The translations under genes were made by a program, and so were the position numbers. 64,000 nucleotides of DNA from Ceratotherium simum simum (Eukaryota; Chordata; Mammalia; Perissodactyla; Rhinocerotidae): contig NW_004454156.1 of NCBI RefSeq assembly GCF_000283155.1, positions 35,664,271 to 35,728,270 of the forward strand. The letters run 5' to 3'. How positions within the stretch are numbered: the first letter of the stretch is position 1; the number at the start of each line of letters is the position of its first letter. Shown here piece by piece: positions 1-12,054 of this stretch. The notes under the pieces were generated by a model that searched no databases, was not told where the DNA came from, and saw only the letters and a list, made by a program, of their open reading frames with translations.

Positions 1-160
1 GAAATGCTCTAATCAACAGAAACTACACCTTGTATAGGTGGTATTTTTCTGATTATAGAAGTAATTCTAGCTCACTGTAGAAGGTTTTGGAAAGTACACA
101 AAGTAAAAAGAACTTAAAAGCTCACTTGTTTTAGAAGAATGTTTAAAAAACAAGGGAATA

Positions 161-377
161 GGGCCGGCCCCGTGGCTTAGCGGTTAAGTGCGCGCGCTCT
201 GATGCTGGCGGCCCGGGTTTGGATCCCGGGAGCGCCCCGAGGCACCACTTCTCCGTCCAACGCGAGGCCGAGTCCCACGTACAGCAACTAGAAGGATGTG
301 AACCTATGACGTACAACTATCTACTGGGGCTTTGGGGGGAAAAACTGAATAAATAAAATCTTTAAAAAAAAAAAAAA
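161..377 (+). mobile_element. ERE SINE, young, perfect 17-bp target duplication
   Basis: Complete ERE1-type element: tRNA-like head (gggccggccccgtggcttag), a body with tacagcaactagaagg, and an A-rich tail. Flanked by TAAAAAACAAGGGAATA at 144-160 and 378-394, with no mismatch. Confidence 0.95.
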
Positions 378-799
378 TAAAAAACAAGGGAATATGACTG
401 CATTTCTGAACTGTGCACTTTTCTGTGTTTATGTTTTACGTCAAAGAAAGATTTTAAAAACAAACAAAAAAAAACCGTAAAAGGAAAAAAATAAAATCAC
501 CAACAATCTCTCCAACCTTGTTCTCTTGATAATGCCTGCCTTCTGAAGGGTATTTTCACACTTTACAAAGCACTTTCTCCAGCCCTCATCACAATAAACT
601 CAATAAATTCTGAAGGGGATCTTTATCATCACCCCACTTTTCAGATGGGGCTAGAAGATTCCCAGGCGTTATACAACCAGTAAGCTGTAGAGCTTGCCTC
701 GTCTACCAACCCTTTGCTCAGATGACTGCCACGGCACGTAACACTGCCCTCGCTTAGTAAAAAGAATATTTGATCTCCAGGAGTATGATTCTAAACCCT

Positions 800-1312
800 T
801 TGTGTGGTCGCATCCTCTGAGATGGCCCCAATGATGCCTACCTCCTGCTATTCACACCCATGTATAATTGGCTCCCCTTGAGTGTGGCTGGACCCAGTGA
901 CTTGATTCTAACTAATAGAATACTAGAATGTGGAAAAATGATGGGATGTTACTTCCAAGATTAGGTTACGAAAAAACTGCGTTCTCACTCTCTCTCTCTC
1001 CCTCTGTGCCCTGGCTCTGGGGGAAGCAAGCAAGCCATGTTGTAAGTAGCCCTATGGAGAGGCCCATGAAGACCTGAGGCCTGCCACACCCCTGGGAGTG
1101 AACCAGGCAGTGGATCTTCTCCCATTTGGACCTGGGGATGGCTGGTGTAGCTGACACCTTGACTGCAGCCATGTGAGAGGCGCTGAGCCAGAAGGCATCC
1201 AGCAAAGTCCTGTCTGGATGCCTGACCCACAGGAACTGTGAGAAATGTGTTTCTTATTTTAAGTCCCTAAGTTTTGGTTAATGTGTTACACAGCGGTAGG
1301 TGACTAATACAC
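800..1312 (+). mobile_element. Old MaLR-type (MLT1-like) LTR
   Basis: Contains family hallmarks from memory: actaatagaat, ggttacgaaaaaactgc, ggctctgggggaagc, ccctatggagaggccc, gacccacaggaactgtgag, and the end gtgactaatacac. It is a solitary, decayed LTR without an internal region. Non-coding. Confidence 0.7.
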
Positions 1313-1424
1313 TTTGCTGACCAACTGTTATCAAAAGCTTGGTGGGAGAAATAATATTCATGAAGGCCTCCTGACTAAAGAATCTGCAGTCCACACATGT
1401 CCATAGACAGTCTGCTGTATTAAT

Positions 1425-1665
1425 CTTTTTAAAGAACCAGCTGTTGGTTTTTTGTCCTTCATTCTTTTCTGTCTTTATGCTTATTAACTTTTTCTTTTTG
1501 TTTTTCTTTTATTTTATTGCTCTTTTTCTAGCTCATTGAGTTGAAGTTTAGTTCATTAATTTTTCATCTTTTCTGCTATACTAATAAATGCATTTAAGGT
1601 TATGAATTTTCCTCTGACTACCACTTTGGCCACTTCTCTTAGGTTTTTGAGATGTTCTGCTCAAT
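1425..1665 (-). mobile_element. L1 LINE fragment (minus)
   Basis: AT-rich stretch with the reverse complement of L1 ORF2 landmarks (aaccagctgttggttttttg; tctcttaggttttgagatg). Short and decayed. Confidence 0.6.
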
Positions 1666-2134
1666 ATGCCAAACATTATCCTTGAATCAAGCCAGATGAT
1701 CAGGAAGTTGTTCTCAGCACTTCGCAAGTGCTTAATAAATATTTATTGACTCACTTACAGAATAGCAAAAATAGTGACAATAATCATTGAGGAAGAGTTG
1801 AGAAGTGAAATATCAATTATACAGGATTGGCTAAGTTAATGATGCTACAAAAATATAAATGAACTATTATGCAGCCCTCACACAGGGTCTCCCTCATGTA
1901 ACACAAGCACAAGTGACTGTATTCAAATGTATGGATTGAGGCCTCCATAGAAGAAAAGGATAAAACATAACCAGGCCTTAGAGGGACCAAGTCTAGGTGG
2001 AAGACAAGCTTGGGCACAGGAAAAAAATAGAAAATAATTAATTACACCCCAATGGCAGGCTTCAGAAAGGCTCAGACTCTTGGAGCAGGAGGAGGTCCTC
2101 GAATGTCATTTGGAGGACAGTACAGGGCTGCACT

Positions 2135-2290
2135 TTGTTCCACTGCTTCCTAGCTGTGTGATGTCAGGCCCAGTTACTTAACTTCTCTGAGTTCAATGTC
2201 CTCCTCTGTAAAATGAGAACAATGTCTTGTGAGGATTAAGGGAGATAAAGTCTGGCACTTCATTAATAGTTAACAGATAATATTTATTAT
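2135..2290 (+). repeat. MIR SINE
   Basis: tagctgtgtgatgtcagg ... ttacttaacttctctgag ... cctctgtaaaatgagaac core of MIR. Confidence 0.65.
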
Positions 2291-2475
2291 TAGTACAGGA
2301 GCCCAGTGCCCCACCTGTGTCAGCTGTGGGAGGGAAGCAGCTCACTCCCACCTGGCAGCTGTGTCTGACCCCCAGGCCTGTGGGAATGTTCTTCTTGCAG
2401 CCTCCCAGGGCCCCATTATGACCTCTGTGAGCCTGAGGTACTTCTGCCTTCATGGGCCCCTTCCTACATTAAAAA

Positions 2476-2522
2476 AATATATTTTATATATATATATATA
2501 TACACATACATAAACACACAGG
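2476..2522. repeat. (TA)n/(CA)n microsatellite
   Basis: Run of alternating TA followed by short CA units. Confidence 0.8.
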
Positions 2523-2649
2523 TATTTAGAATTATATTTTATGACTGCATTGAATAAATACATCAACGTGATATATTAAAACATTTCCTTATACCTAAAA
2601 GCTCATTTTCTTCTTCTGATTTTACAAGAGATTAAAACATTTCGGTGGG

Positions 2650-2944
2650 GGCCGGCCCCGTGGCTTAGTGATTAAGTGCGCGCCTCTGCTACTGGCGGCC
2701 CGGATTCGGATCCCGGGCGCACACCGACGCCCTGCTTGTCCGGCCATGCTGAGGCCACGTCCCACATACAGCAACTAGAAGGATGTGCAACTATGACATA
2801 CAGCTATCTACTGGGGCTTTGGGGGAAAAAAAAGGAGGAGGATTGGCAATAGATGTTAGCTCAGAGCTGGTCTTCCTCAGCAAAAAGAGGAGGATTAGCA
2901 TGGATGTTAGCTCAGGGCTGATGTTCCTCACAAAAAAAAAAAAA
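2650..2944 (+). mobile_element. ERE SINE, longer form
   Basis: tRNA-like head and tacagcaactagaagg body, followed by two copies of the gatgttagctcag module. Target duplication ATTTCGGTGGG (2639) / ATTTCAGTGGG (2945) with one mismatch. Confidence 0.9.
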
Positions 2945-3294
2945 ATTTCAGTGGGCCCCTAAAGTGTCCTGGGCCCGAGGCACTGTGCCTGCTACGCCCG
3001 ACAGAGAAGTTGCCCATGGTTTCCTGTGACTGTCACCCACTGGCCTCCTGCTGTTGCGGGACTTTGGTCCTGAGGCCTGTGAGATCCCTGCTTGCCTCCT
3101 CTCCTGTCCTTCTCCTCCCAAAGAACAAACAGATCAACACACCTATGCTGTCTGCCTCTGCTTCCCTCCCTGCTCATCCCCTCCCCAGCATCCTCTTTTA
3201 GAGATGACAAGGGAGCAGGGAGGCCAGGAGGTGCTGGGCAGAGAGGGGGCCCCTAGAAAGCACGAAGCTTTTGGCATCAAGTGGGAAAATGTCA

Positions 3295-3490
3295 CATGCT
3301 GGCTCTGTCACCTACAAGCTGGGTAGCCATGGCAAGTCACTTCGAGCCTCAGTTTCTTCATCTGTGAAAGGGAGCTAATAGTACCTTCTTCACAGGGTGA
3401 TTGTGAGAATTTAAAATGATACTTTTCATTAAAAAAGTTAACATACATAGCATGTGGGGTACATAATAGATGCTAAACATTGAATAAATA
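3295..3490 (+). repeat. MIR SINE
   Basis: gctctgtcacctacaagctg ... cctcagtttcttcatctg ... agatgctaaac core and tail of MIR. Confidence 0.7.
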
Positions 3491-3939
3491 AGTGTCTTCC
3501 TTCCTCTCTTTGAGGGAGAATTCCTAAATGGCTAAAGGTTTCACCTGAGATGATGAAGCCAAGTGTCCAGGAGAACAGTGGAGAGGGCAGAAGCTCGGGG
3601 CGAATTTGCAGTGAACATCCCACAGCCTGGACTCTGCCTAGTGAGCACATTCCTTCCCCTGCCCCGGGTGGACAGGTCTCCTTAGGAAGCCAGTGTCCAT
3701 CCTCCCAGACCCCGGGCAGCCTGGGACCAGAGCTTGGAGGGTAAGAAGAAACATGCTGGTGAGAGACAGATGTATCATCTCAAGGGGGCCAGATGCTCCC
3801 ACCAGCAAATTTGGGGCCCCGCCTCTCCTGGACAGAGCTGGGGCTCATGATCTATGCTTTCCAATCGCCATGCAGATCAAAAACCCTCCTATTCCCACCA
3901 TCTGTCTTCAGGTGTGTTAGCCTCAGGCATAGGGAGGCC

Positions 3940-4140
3940 TTTCTATAGCTGTGTGACCTTTGACAAGTCACATAACCTCTCTGGGCTTCAGTTTGTCCAT
4001 CTGTAAAATGGGCACTGTAACTGTCACACCTCAAAGGGTAGCTGTGAACCTTAAGGGAGAATGTATGTGAAGTGCTAAGGACAGTGCCAACCCATGTTCA
4101 GTACTGAATAAATATTTGCTATTATTAAATATTATTATTA
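3940..4140 (+). repeat. MIR SINE
   Basis: tagctgtgtgacctttgac ... cagtttgtccatctgtaaa ... aataaatatttgctatta. Confidence 0.7.
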
Positions 4141-4805
4141 GGCCTGCTTGAATGTTTGGGCTGCCTGAGCAAATATCCAGCCCTGCTTCTCCAGCTCTGA
4201 CCAGCCGACTGTCTGTCCTCCAAGGGACTTCCACAGAGCCCTTGCCTCTCGGCCCAGGGCTCTTCCTTGTTTAATGATCGCAGGTTTCTGCAGCCCCACC
4301 CTGAGCACCTGGCTGCTCTCCCGCCCTCCTGGCTGGTGTCACTCCAGGACCACCTAGGTTCCCTGGGGCTCTGGGTCATCCTCCCCTCACCTGGAACTGG
4401 GGAGGGGCCTTGAAGGACGAAGGAATCTGGAGAAGTAGGAGGAGGGGATGGGCCGCAGCCACTTAGCTGTCTCCCCTTCTCCGCTCCCACAATCCTTTCA
4501 CCGCCCGTTGGGGTCTTTGTAAAACGTACATGACAGCACTCCACTCTCCTGCTCTAAGCCCTCCAGTGGCTTCCTCTTGCACTTAGAACAAAGTCCAATT
4601 TCTCTCTCGGCTGACGCCCACTGGTCTGGTCCTGTCTGCCTTGGATCCTCATCTCACCCCACGTGCCCCCTGGCCGAGACAATCTCTCTGTCCCTTGAAT
4701 TCACCATGCTCATTCCAGCCTCAAGCCTCTGTCTTTGCTGTTCCCTCCACCTAGATCTCTTCCCCACCTCTTGACTGGACCTTATCGTGTCAATCTTAAC
4801 TCAAA

Positions 4806-5362
4806 AGTGGGTAGGTGGATGGATACATGAATGGATGCATGCGAGGATGAAGAGGTGGATGGATGGTTAGTTGGGTAGGGGAGGAGGTGGATGGATGGAT
4901 AGATAGGTGGATGGACAGATAGATGGATGGATGCATGAATGGATGCATGGGAGGATGAAGAGGTGGATGGATGGTTAGGTGGGTGGGTGAGGAGGTGAAT
5001 GGATGGATGGATGGATGGGTGGATGGATAGATAGATGGATGGATGCATGGGAGGATAAAGAGGTGAATGGATGGTTAGNNNNNNNNNNNNNNNNNNNNNN
5101 NNNNNNNNNNNNNNNNNNNNNNNNNNNNNNNNNNNNNNNNNNNNNNNNNNNNNNNNNNNNNNNNNNNNNNNNNNNNNNATGGATGCATGGGAGGATAAAG
5201 AGGTGAATGGATGGTTAGGTGGATGGGTGAGGAGGTGAATGGATGGATGGATGGATGGGTGGATGGATAGATAAATGGATGGATGGATAGGAGGATGCAA
5301 AGAGGAATAGGTGGTTGGATCGGTGGGTGAGAAGGTAGATGCATGAATGGGTGGTTGGATGG
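4806..5362. repeat. GGAT-based satellite with higher-order unit of about 100-108 bp
   Basis: Variants of GGAT/GGTGGAT/GATAGATG. A marker ATGGTTAG recurs at 4863, 4971 and 5071, and after the gap at 5211, so the simple repeat is organised in units of about 100-108 bp. Long minus-strand His-Pro-Ser frames here are translation of the repeat. Confidence 0.9.
5079..5178. other. Assembly gap (100 N) inside GGAT satellite
   Basis: Exactly 100 N. A round 100 is the usual placeholder for a gap of unknown size. Both flanks carry the same satellite unit, so the true array is probably longer. Confidence 0.95.
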
Positions 5363-6394
5363 TGGATCAGTAGGAGGAGGCACTCATCATAGATCCCAGA
5401 AGGGTAGGTATTTGGGGGGGTCCCAATCTAGTGATGCATAGCCCATTACTTCCCCACACACACACTTCAGCATATTATCCAGACCCTTTGGACCAGGGAG
5501 GCTCCTTCTCAGGGTCACACCTACCTACACACACTTGGTGCTAGGTGGATTTACAGAAAAGACCATAGTGTTCTATGTTCTGCTTCTTATAAGCAGCAAG
5601 AGGAACATTTTTCATACAGCAGATCTCTCTAGAAATTAAACAAGTAAAGCAAGCTGTTTCTGCTATTTGGGTGGTCCTAGAGTGCTCTTCCTGGGGGAGG
5701 AGAGACCCCAGCGCTGAGCCCTGGCCCAGGCCACCCAATCTTCCTGTGGACAATGGATCTGGTACACCTCTATGGCCTGGTCACAGTTGTCTGACTGGGT
5801 GGATCCATGGGGAGCAGAAACAACATCTGGATTACAACCCCCAACCCAGCCTTCCCACCCCATTCCCAGCTCCTGGCAAACCCAAGGGCAAGACTATGTC
5901 TGCCTCAGGGAAGATGGGCAATCTTTGTGTCTGTGAGTGGGGGTCCTGGTGTGGTCAATGACCAGAGGAGGTCCCCAGCCATGGGAAGCTCACCCTCTCC
6001 CAAGGCCGCTGGTGCCACTGGAAAGATCTACTTCCTACTGAGCCAACATCTGTCCCTGGGGATAATATCCTCCCCATTCCTAATTGGCCCCGGCAGCACA
6101 GAATAGGCCACCCAGCTGCCCTTATGATGTTTGCAGCCTTCTCTTCTCCAGGAGGAACAGCCCTCATTTCAACGACCCAGTTCTTGCCTGAAGGTCTGAG
6201 AAAAATATGGTTTCAAATCTCCTCACCTTCTAGCCACTCTGTTCAAATTGGTCATTGATTCAACAACAGTATTCAGTAAGCTCTTATTGATCACCTAATG
6301 TGTGCAAAGCCCTGGGGCTACATTGATTAATAAACTCAACACAACACACACCCTTCTTCTCAATGCCTGATGACCAGGAAAAGAGAACGAGAGA

Positions 6395-6560
6395 GCAACG
6401 TTTATCTGATGTTTGTTGGATGCCAAGAGCTTTGCATACGGCTTCCTTTGGTCTTCACCTATTGTTTGAGTGTTACTATGCCCATTGAACGGATGAGGAA
6501 ACTGAGGCTCACAGAGGGGAAGTGACTTGCTGGTCAGGTAGTAGTGGAAGCAGAGCAGGG
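6395..6560 (-). repeat. MIR SINE
   Basis: tgaggaaactgaggctcac ... gtgacttgctggtcag, reverse-complement MIR core. Confidence 0.65.
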
Positions 6561-7204
6561 TCAGCTGCCTCCTTTCAGGGCTTCACAAAGAGCATCCTGG
6601 ATAGCGAGGAGAAGGCAAGATGGTATCGCCTGCCCCCATATCAGGCTCCCAAGGATTCCAAGGGGCTGAAGGCAAGGAGCCCAGATCCGTCCCTCTGTCT
6701 GCATGGCTGTGCTTGGCATTGTGCTCGTCCATTAGTCAGCATTTATCAAGACCCTTTGGCATCCAGGCACGTTGCTGTGCTCAGCAGGGGGACAGGAGGG
6801 GATGGGGTGCAGAGACGCTCGAGTCTTGGTCCCAGTCTGAGCTGACAATGTCCCCATTTGCTCCAGGCTGTGCCCATCACCGTCTACCAGCCTCCAGGGC
6901 CTCACACTCCAGAATCATGGAGCAGAGGCTGAGGATTCCAAGGGCCCCATGCGGTCATCAGGAAACTGTCCATTTCAGAGGCCAGCCCTCCCTTTTTAGG
7001 TTAGGCGACCTCATAACACCCCTGCAGGTCAAGTTCACAACCTGAGAGACCCACTACCCGGAGCAGTAATGGACCCTCCCCCAACGTCCAGAGGCCCCTG
7101 GGGAGACCATAGGCTGCCAGCTCGGTTCTGGAGGAGACCAGAGAGAACAGCGGCTCCAGGTCCAGACCTGCTGCCTGCGCTGGGCCTCGGTGGAATGACA
7201 CCAT

Positions 7205-7400
7205 CCTCAAGTCCTGACTCTGCCTCTTACTAGCTGGGTGAGCTTGGGCAGGCCAGGTGGCCTTGGTTCTTCACATGGAAAGTAATTTTAAAGATCTCTA
7301 CTTCACAGGATTGCCATATGGTTTAATGAGAGGACATATGTAGTGGGCTCGGCCTACGGAATCTGGCACACAGTAGGTGCTCAACTATTATTAGTCCGTA
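7205..7400 (+). repeat. MIR SINE
   Basis: tgactctgcctcttactagc ... ggcacacagtaggtgctc. Confidence 0.65.
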
Positions 7401-7884
7401 GTTAGTAGCTAATGGCTGGCATGTGCTGAACGTTTCCCATGCATTGGGCCATTGCGAGGCCATCACCTACATCATGAGATTTACTGTAAGGTGTTCAGGG
7501 ACCTGGACCGAGCTGGCACCCAGTAGATAGTCATTCTCTCCTCTGGACACATGATAGCTCCAACTCTCCATTTCCCCAGCTGCAGCAGGAGAGGTGGGAG
7601 CAATGACCTTCCAGCTCAGTGTCTGGGGATCTCTGGGTCCCGATTACTCCCTCTGCCACCTCCTCCTGCCCCCACCACCCACATGGAGGATCCACTGGCC
7701 TGCTCGCAGACTCACATGTCCTTCTCCCCTGCAGAATTCTAGAGGCCCCCAGCCCCTCCCTCCCTGTTCTTCACACCCTATGTCCTCAGCCCAGCCCACA
7801 GGAGTTGATTTGCAGAGAACAAGAGATCTCACCATCGGTTCACCAGAGTCTGCCCATTTCCTGGCAAGCAGCTGACACCTGTTT

Positions 7885-8650
7885 GGTTTTAAAAATCAAG
7901 GTTTCAACCCTCATACATTGCTGGTGGGAATGTAAAATGGTGCAGCCATTGTGGAAAACAGTTTGACGGTTCCTCAAAAAGCTAAACGTAGAATTACCAT
8001 ATGACCCAGCACTTTTGCTCCTAGGTGGAATTGAAAGGAATTGAAAACAGGGACTCAAACAGATACTTGTACACCAGTGTTCATAGAAACATTATTCACA
8101 AGACAGGAGATAGAAAAAACCTAGGGTCTGGTTAACAGGTGAATGTGTAAACAAAATGTGGTATATCTATGCAGTGGAATAGTATTCAGCCTTAAAAAGG
8201 AATGAAGTGCTGATATATGCTACAACATGGATGAACCCTATGCTCAGTGAAAGAAGGAATACACAAAAAGCCCACTTTTTGTATGATCCCACTTTTAAGA
8301 AATATCCACAAGAGAGAAATCCACAGAGACAGAAAGTAAATTAGAAGTTCCCAGAGACTTGGGGGAGAGGGAATGGGAGTTATTGTCTTATGAGTACAGA
8401 GATTCTGTCTGGGGTCATGAAAAAGTTTTGGAAACAGATCACGATGGTTGTACAACATTGTGAATGTAATTAATGCCACTAATTGTGCACTTACAAATAG
8501 TGAAAATGGAAAATTTTATGTTTTATATATTTTGCTACAATTTTGAAAAGTTAATCATGTAATATACCAGAAAACACTGAATTGTACGCTTTAAATAGGT
8601 GAATCGTATGGTATGTGAATTGTATCTCAATAAAGCTATTTAAAAGATCA
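7885..8650 (+). mobile_element. L1 LINE 3' end (old, plus)
   Basis: Landmarks of mammalian L1M 3' ends: ggtgggaatgtaaaatggtgcagcc, accatatgacccagca, tggaatagtattcagcctt, acatggatgaaccc, and the terminal tatctcaataaagctattt. Reading frames are broken. Confidence 0.88.
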
Positions 8651-9859
8651 GAACTTCCCTGGAATTCATAATGGCAACTTACTTCATTTATTTTCCTTTT
8701 AATCCCTGTCTGGAGTCTGGGTTCCAGCCACAGGGCATGGCCACTGTGTTTTCAGGAGGTTGCCAAAGGAGTAACCTCCCTCCAGGAGAGAGAAAGGATT
8801 TGCCTCCTCCTGCTGGCCACTAAGAGAACAATCTAAACTAGGAAGAAAAATAGCCTGTCAATTGCTAAGCATTTGCCTAAAAAAATGAAAAATTAAGACA
8901 TTCATGTGGTTAAAAAAACACTTCACAAAGGTCTAAAGGGCTTTACAGGGAAAAGCCAGTCTCCCTCCTACCCTAATCCTCAAGCTCCCAGAGATGAATA
9001 CCCTTCTCATGCTTCCTTCCAGAGAGATTCTATGTGCCACACAGGTGAGAGCGTGCCATACACACTGTCCCAGACCTTGGTTTTATCCTCTTAACAATAT
9101 ATCTTGCAGATTGTTCCATATCAGTAAAACACTTTTCTCTTTCTAATGTCAGACTACTTTGAGATCCAACTAATGGAAAGTCGAGTTGGACATACATTGA
9201 GTTTGAGTTTAGTGGGTTATGGTTAAAAGGTCCAGAGTCACTTCTAGGAATAGTTAGGTGATTGCCAGCCATCCCAGTGTAGGCACTGGTTTTCAGAAAT
9301 ACTGCTATTGCCCATACGCACTCTGTTGATTCACCTGGTGTCCTGACAGAAAGGTGCAGGGAAAGAGGTCACATCTTTATGTCACCGTGACATATGCCCT
9401 GGGCACCCAACACAGGAAGAAGGTGAGCAGTGGAGGACAACCGAGGTAAGCATTGTACCGAGCCAGAAGCTAGTCTGTAGAAAACTCTTCCAATTCTCAG
9501 ACATGTAAAATAACAAGTAAGAAGATTCAGTTCCTGGTGACACCTAGATACAATGGGACCCCACGCCATTCAGAGGACAATCGATAACGCAGCATATGTA
9601 ATGACAAATGCACCACATACTATTTTGGTTTTTGTTGGGAATCACATGCAATAGAATTGACCAGAACGCCTCTGTTGTAGAACACAAACCTGCAGCAGGA
9701 TTGCAAACAGCAGGTCCATCTGCGTGTGACATCGAATGTCTTATATATCATGACCCATGGGGCTGTGTCTCAGCATAGAACACATTTTGTTCTGACAAAA
9801 TCTGCAGCTTCTGATGAAACAACATGAAAAATTTGGCTTTCTCAAATTTGACAGTTTTA

Positions 9860-10107
9860 TTTATTTATTTATTTATTGTGAGGGGATCAGCCCTGAGCTA
9901 ACATCTGCCAATCCTCCTCTCTTTGCTGAGGAGGACTGGCCCTGGGCTAACATCCTTGCCCATCTTCCTCCGCTTTTTCATATGGGACGCCACCACAGCA
10001 TGGCTTGACAAGCAGTGCATCTGTGCGCGATCGGGGAACCAGTGAACCCCGGGCTGCCGCAGCGGAGCGCGTGCACTTAACCGCTTGCGCCACCCGGCCA
10101 GCCCCGA
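9860..10107 (-). mobile_element. ERE SINE, minus orientation
   Basis: Reverse-complement ERE ending in ggccagcccc. Imperfect duplication GACAGTTTTA (9850) / GATAGTTTTA (10108). Confidence 0.9.
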
Positions 10108-10348
10108 TAGTTTTAAAAATTTAAGATTTACATGACATTACCAATAACAGATTATGAAGCTGAGAAAAACTTTTCTAAAATAATAATAAAAAGAATAAAA
10201 ACTTTTCTGATCAAACATGCTGGAAATCTGACTTTTCTTTCTCCTTGTAGAAAATATAATCAAATCACTCGTGTGAAGAGCATGCAGCTTAAAATTGTAG
10301 AAAAAAATGTGTTATAGTGGCAAGTCAGGTAGTTAAATAAGATTTTCT

Positions 10349-10592
10349 TTTTTTTTGTGGGGAAGACCAGCCCTGAGCTAACATCTGATGCCAATCCTCC
10401 TCTTTTTTTCGCTGAGGAAGACCGGCCCCGGGCCAACAGCCCTGCCCATCTTCCTCTACTTTATATGGGACGCCGCGACAGCATGGCTTAACAAGCGGTG
10501 CGTCAGTGCGCGCCGGGGATCCGAACCGGCGAACCCCGGGCCGCCACAGCGGAGTGCGCGCACCCAACCGCTTGCGCCACCGGGCCGGCCCC
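10349..10592 (-). mobile_element. ERE SINE, minus orientation
   Basis: Reverse-complement ERE with head gggccggcccc at its right end. Duplication AAATAAGATTTTCT (10335) / AAATAAAATTTTCT (10593), one mismatch. Confidence 0.92.
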
Positions 10593-10711
10593 AAATAAAA
10601 TTTTCTTATTGTTCTGATTTTATAATTATAGTGTTTGTCAGCTTTTTAAAGTTTGTAATTTATAGGAATTTATTTTCTCACTCTAAATAAATACCAAATT
10701 TTGCATGCGTC

Positions 10712-10923
10712 GTGCCGCCCCGTGGCTTAGCGGTTAAGTGCGCATGCTCCGCTGCTGGTGGCCCGGGTTCGGATCTCCGGCGCGCACCGACGCACCACTT
10801 CTCTGGCCATGCTGAGGCGGAATCCCACGTACAGCAACTAGAAGGATGTGCAGCTATGACATACAACTATCTACTGGGGCTTTGGGGGGAAAAAATAAAT
10901 AAATAAATAAAATCTTTTAAAAA
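10712..10923 (+). mobile_element. ERE SINE, young, perfect 16-bp target duplication
   Basis: Flanked by AAATTTTGCATGCGTC at 10696-10711 and 10924-10939 with no mismatch. The first bases of the head are rearranged (gtgccgccccg). Confidence 0.95.
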
Positions 10924-11434
10924 AAATTTTGCATGCGTCATTATATACTCTTTTTTTTTTACAGAAGTCTCCAAATTTTTACAAACTTCAGGCTGCATAA
11001 AACTTGACTTCACTTGGTCCTGAGTAAAGTGCATTTCTTACATTGGATATCTGTCAAAAAAGATTGAAAATCTCTGGACTATATAAATGATCGCAAAGAT
11101 TTGCTCCAGCTCCGGAATTCTCTTAATTTCTCTGCGAGAAACACGCCCTGCCCCCCTCCCCCCAGCAGCTGCGCCTCTGACCGAAAGACAAGGAAGTCCT
11201 TTCTTGGAGCTTATCCAAGTATTTCCTGCTGTACTTGGAGTCCTTGTCCCGCGGGGAGGCAGCGAGATAAAGTGCCAGTGTGCAGAGTTCCGGGGGAGGG
11301 GGGCGGGGAAGACAGATGCGCTGAAGGTGTAAGCTGTGGGAGAAAGGAAAGAGAAAGGGATAGGATCAAAGCCTTAAACCTAGGGAATCGAATTGAGAGC
11401 CTCTCTCAATATAACAATAGTAATCACCATTTGG

Positions 11435-11590
11435 AGCTTGCTTTATTTAGCATTTATTGAGTGCCTGCTGTATGCTACGTATTCCACATGTTGTTTCTAA
11501 TCCTCTGCCAACCCAAGCTCAAGAGGTGAAGCGACTTGCTCAAAGTCACGTAGCTCTGCTCTCTCCTGCCCTGCACACCCTTCCCTCCAG
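11435..11590 (-). repeat. MIR SINE
   Basis: tagcatttattgagtgcctg ... cgacttgctcaaagtcacg, reverse MIR. Confidence 0.6.
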
Positions 11591-12054
11591 CTGTGTCAGA
11601 CCTCCAGGGTTCCTAAGGATCTTTCTTCCTACATACCGTCCCCTCGTCTTGGAGAGGACATTCCTCCTCCTTCTTCAGTTCCCTGCTCTAGAGCATCTCC
11701 TCTCTCTCCGCCCTCACTCCACCACCAGGATAACTGGTCTCGCCTCCTCGGCAGCACTTAGAAATACCCATCCAGGATTCCTTACAGCGCCGCCGGCTCA
11801 CGCTCCCTGGTGCATTGTCTTCGTGGCACCACCTCGATCTGAAATTGTATTGTTCACTTGTGTATTTATTAGTTTACTAGGATGTAAGTTCCACGAGGGC
11901 GGTGCCTTGCCTCTCTTACTCGCCCCTGTATCCCCGGACACAGGACTTGGCACAAGGTGGGCGCTCAATAATTGCTTTCATGTGTAACCTCTACCTCAAA
12001 GCAGTCCTCGAGCTCCAAGCCCCAGAGCACGTGAATGAGTGATACGCATCTGTC

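Larger units (their letters stand above)
395..9849. other. Intergenic DNA upstream of GGA1, left part
   Basis: Apart from the LTR, L1, MIR, ERE and satellite features listed, this is ordinary AT-to-mid-GC sequence with only short, unconvincing ORFs. No exon of a neighbouring gene was recognised. In human the next gene to the left is LGALS2, and none of its exons is seen. Confidence 0.6.

Noticed and set aside
161..260. tRNA-like gene with A and B boxes
   Set aside because: It is the head of an ERE SINE. The same sequence begins many ERE copies and lacks a complete acceptor stem.
800..1312. Endogenous retrovirus with genes
   Set aside because: Only a solitary decayed LTR-like sequence is seen; no gag, pol or env frames nearby.
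4782..5300. Long minus-strand frames rich in His-Pro-Ser-Ile
   Set aside because: They are translation of the GGAT satellite and cross the 100-N gap. Frames stay open because the repeat lacks stops.
4806..5362. CRISPR-like spaced repeats
   Set aside because: Spacers are not unique; this is a eukaryotic satellite in a mammalian locus.
1..12000. Exons of LGALS2, the expected left neighbour
   Set aside because: No galectin motifs found in either strand; the gene probably lies outside the window.
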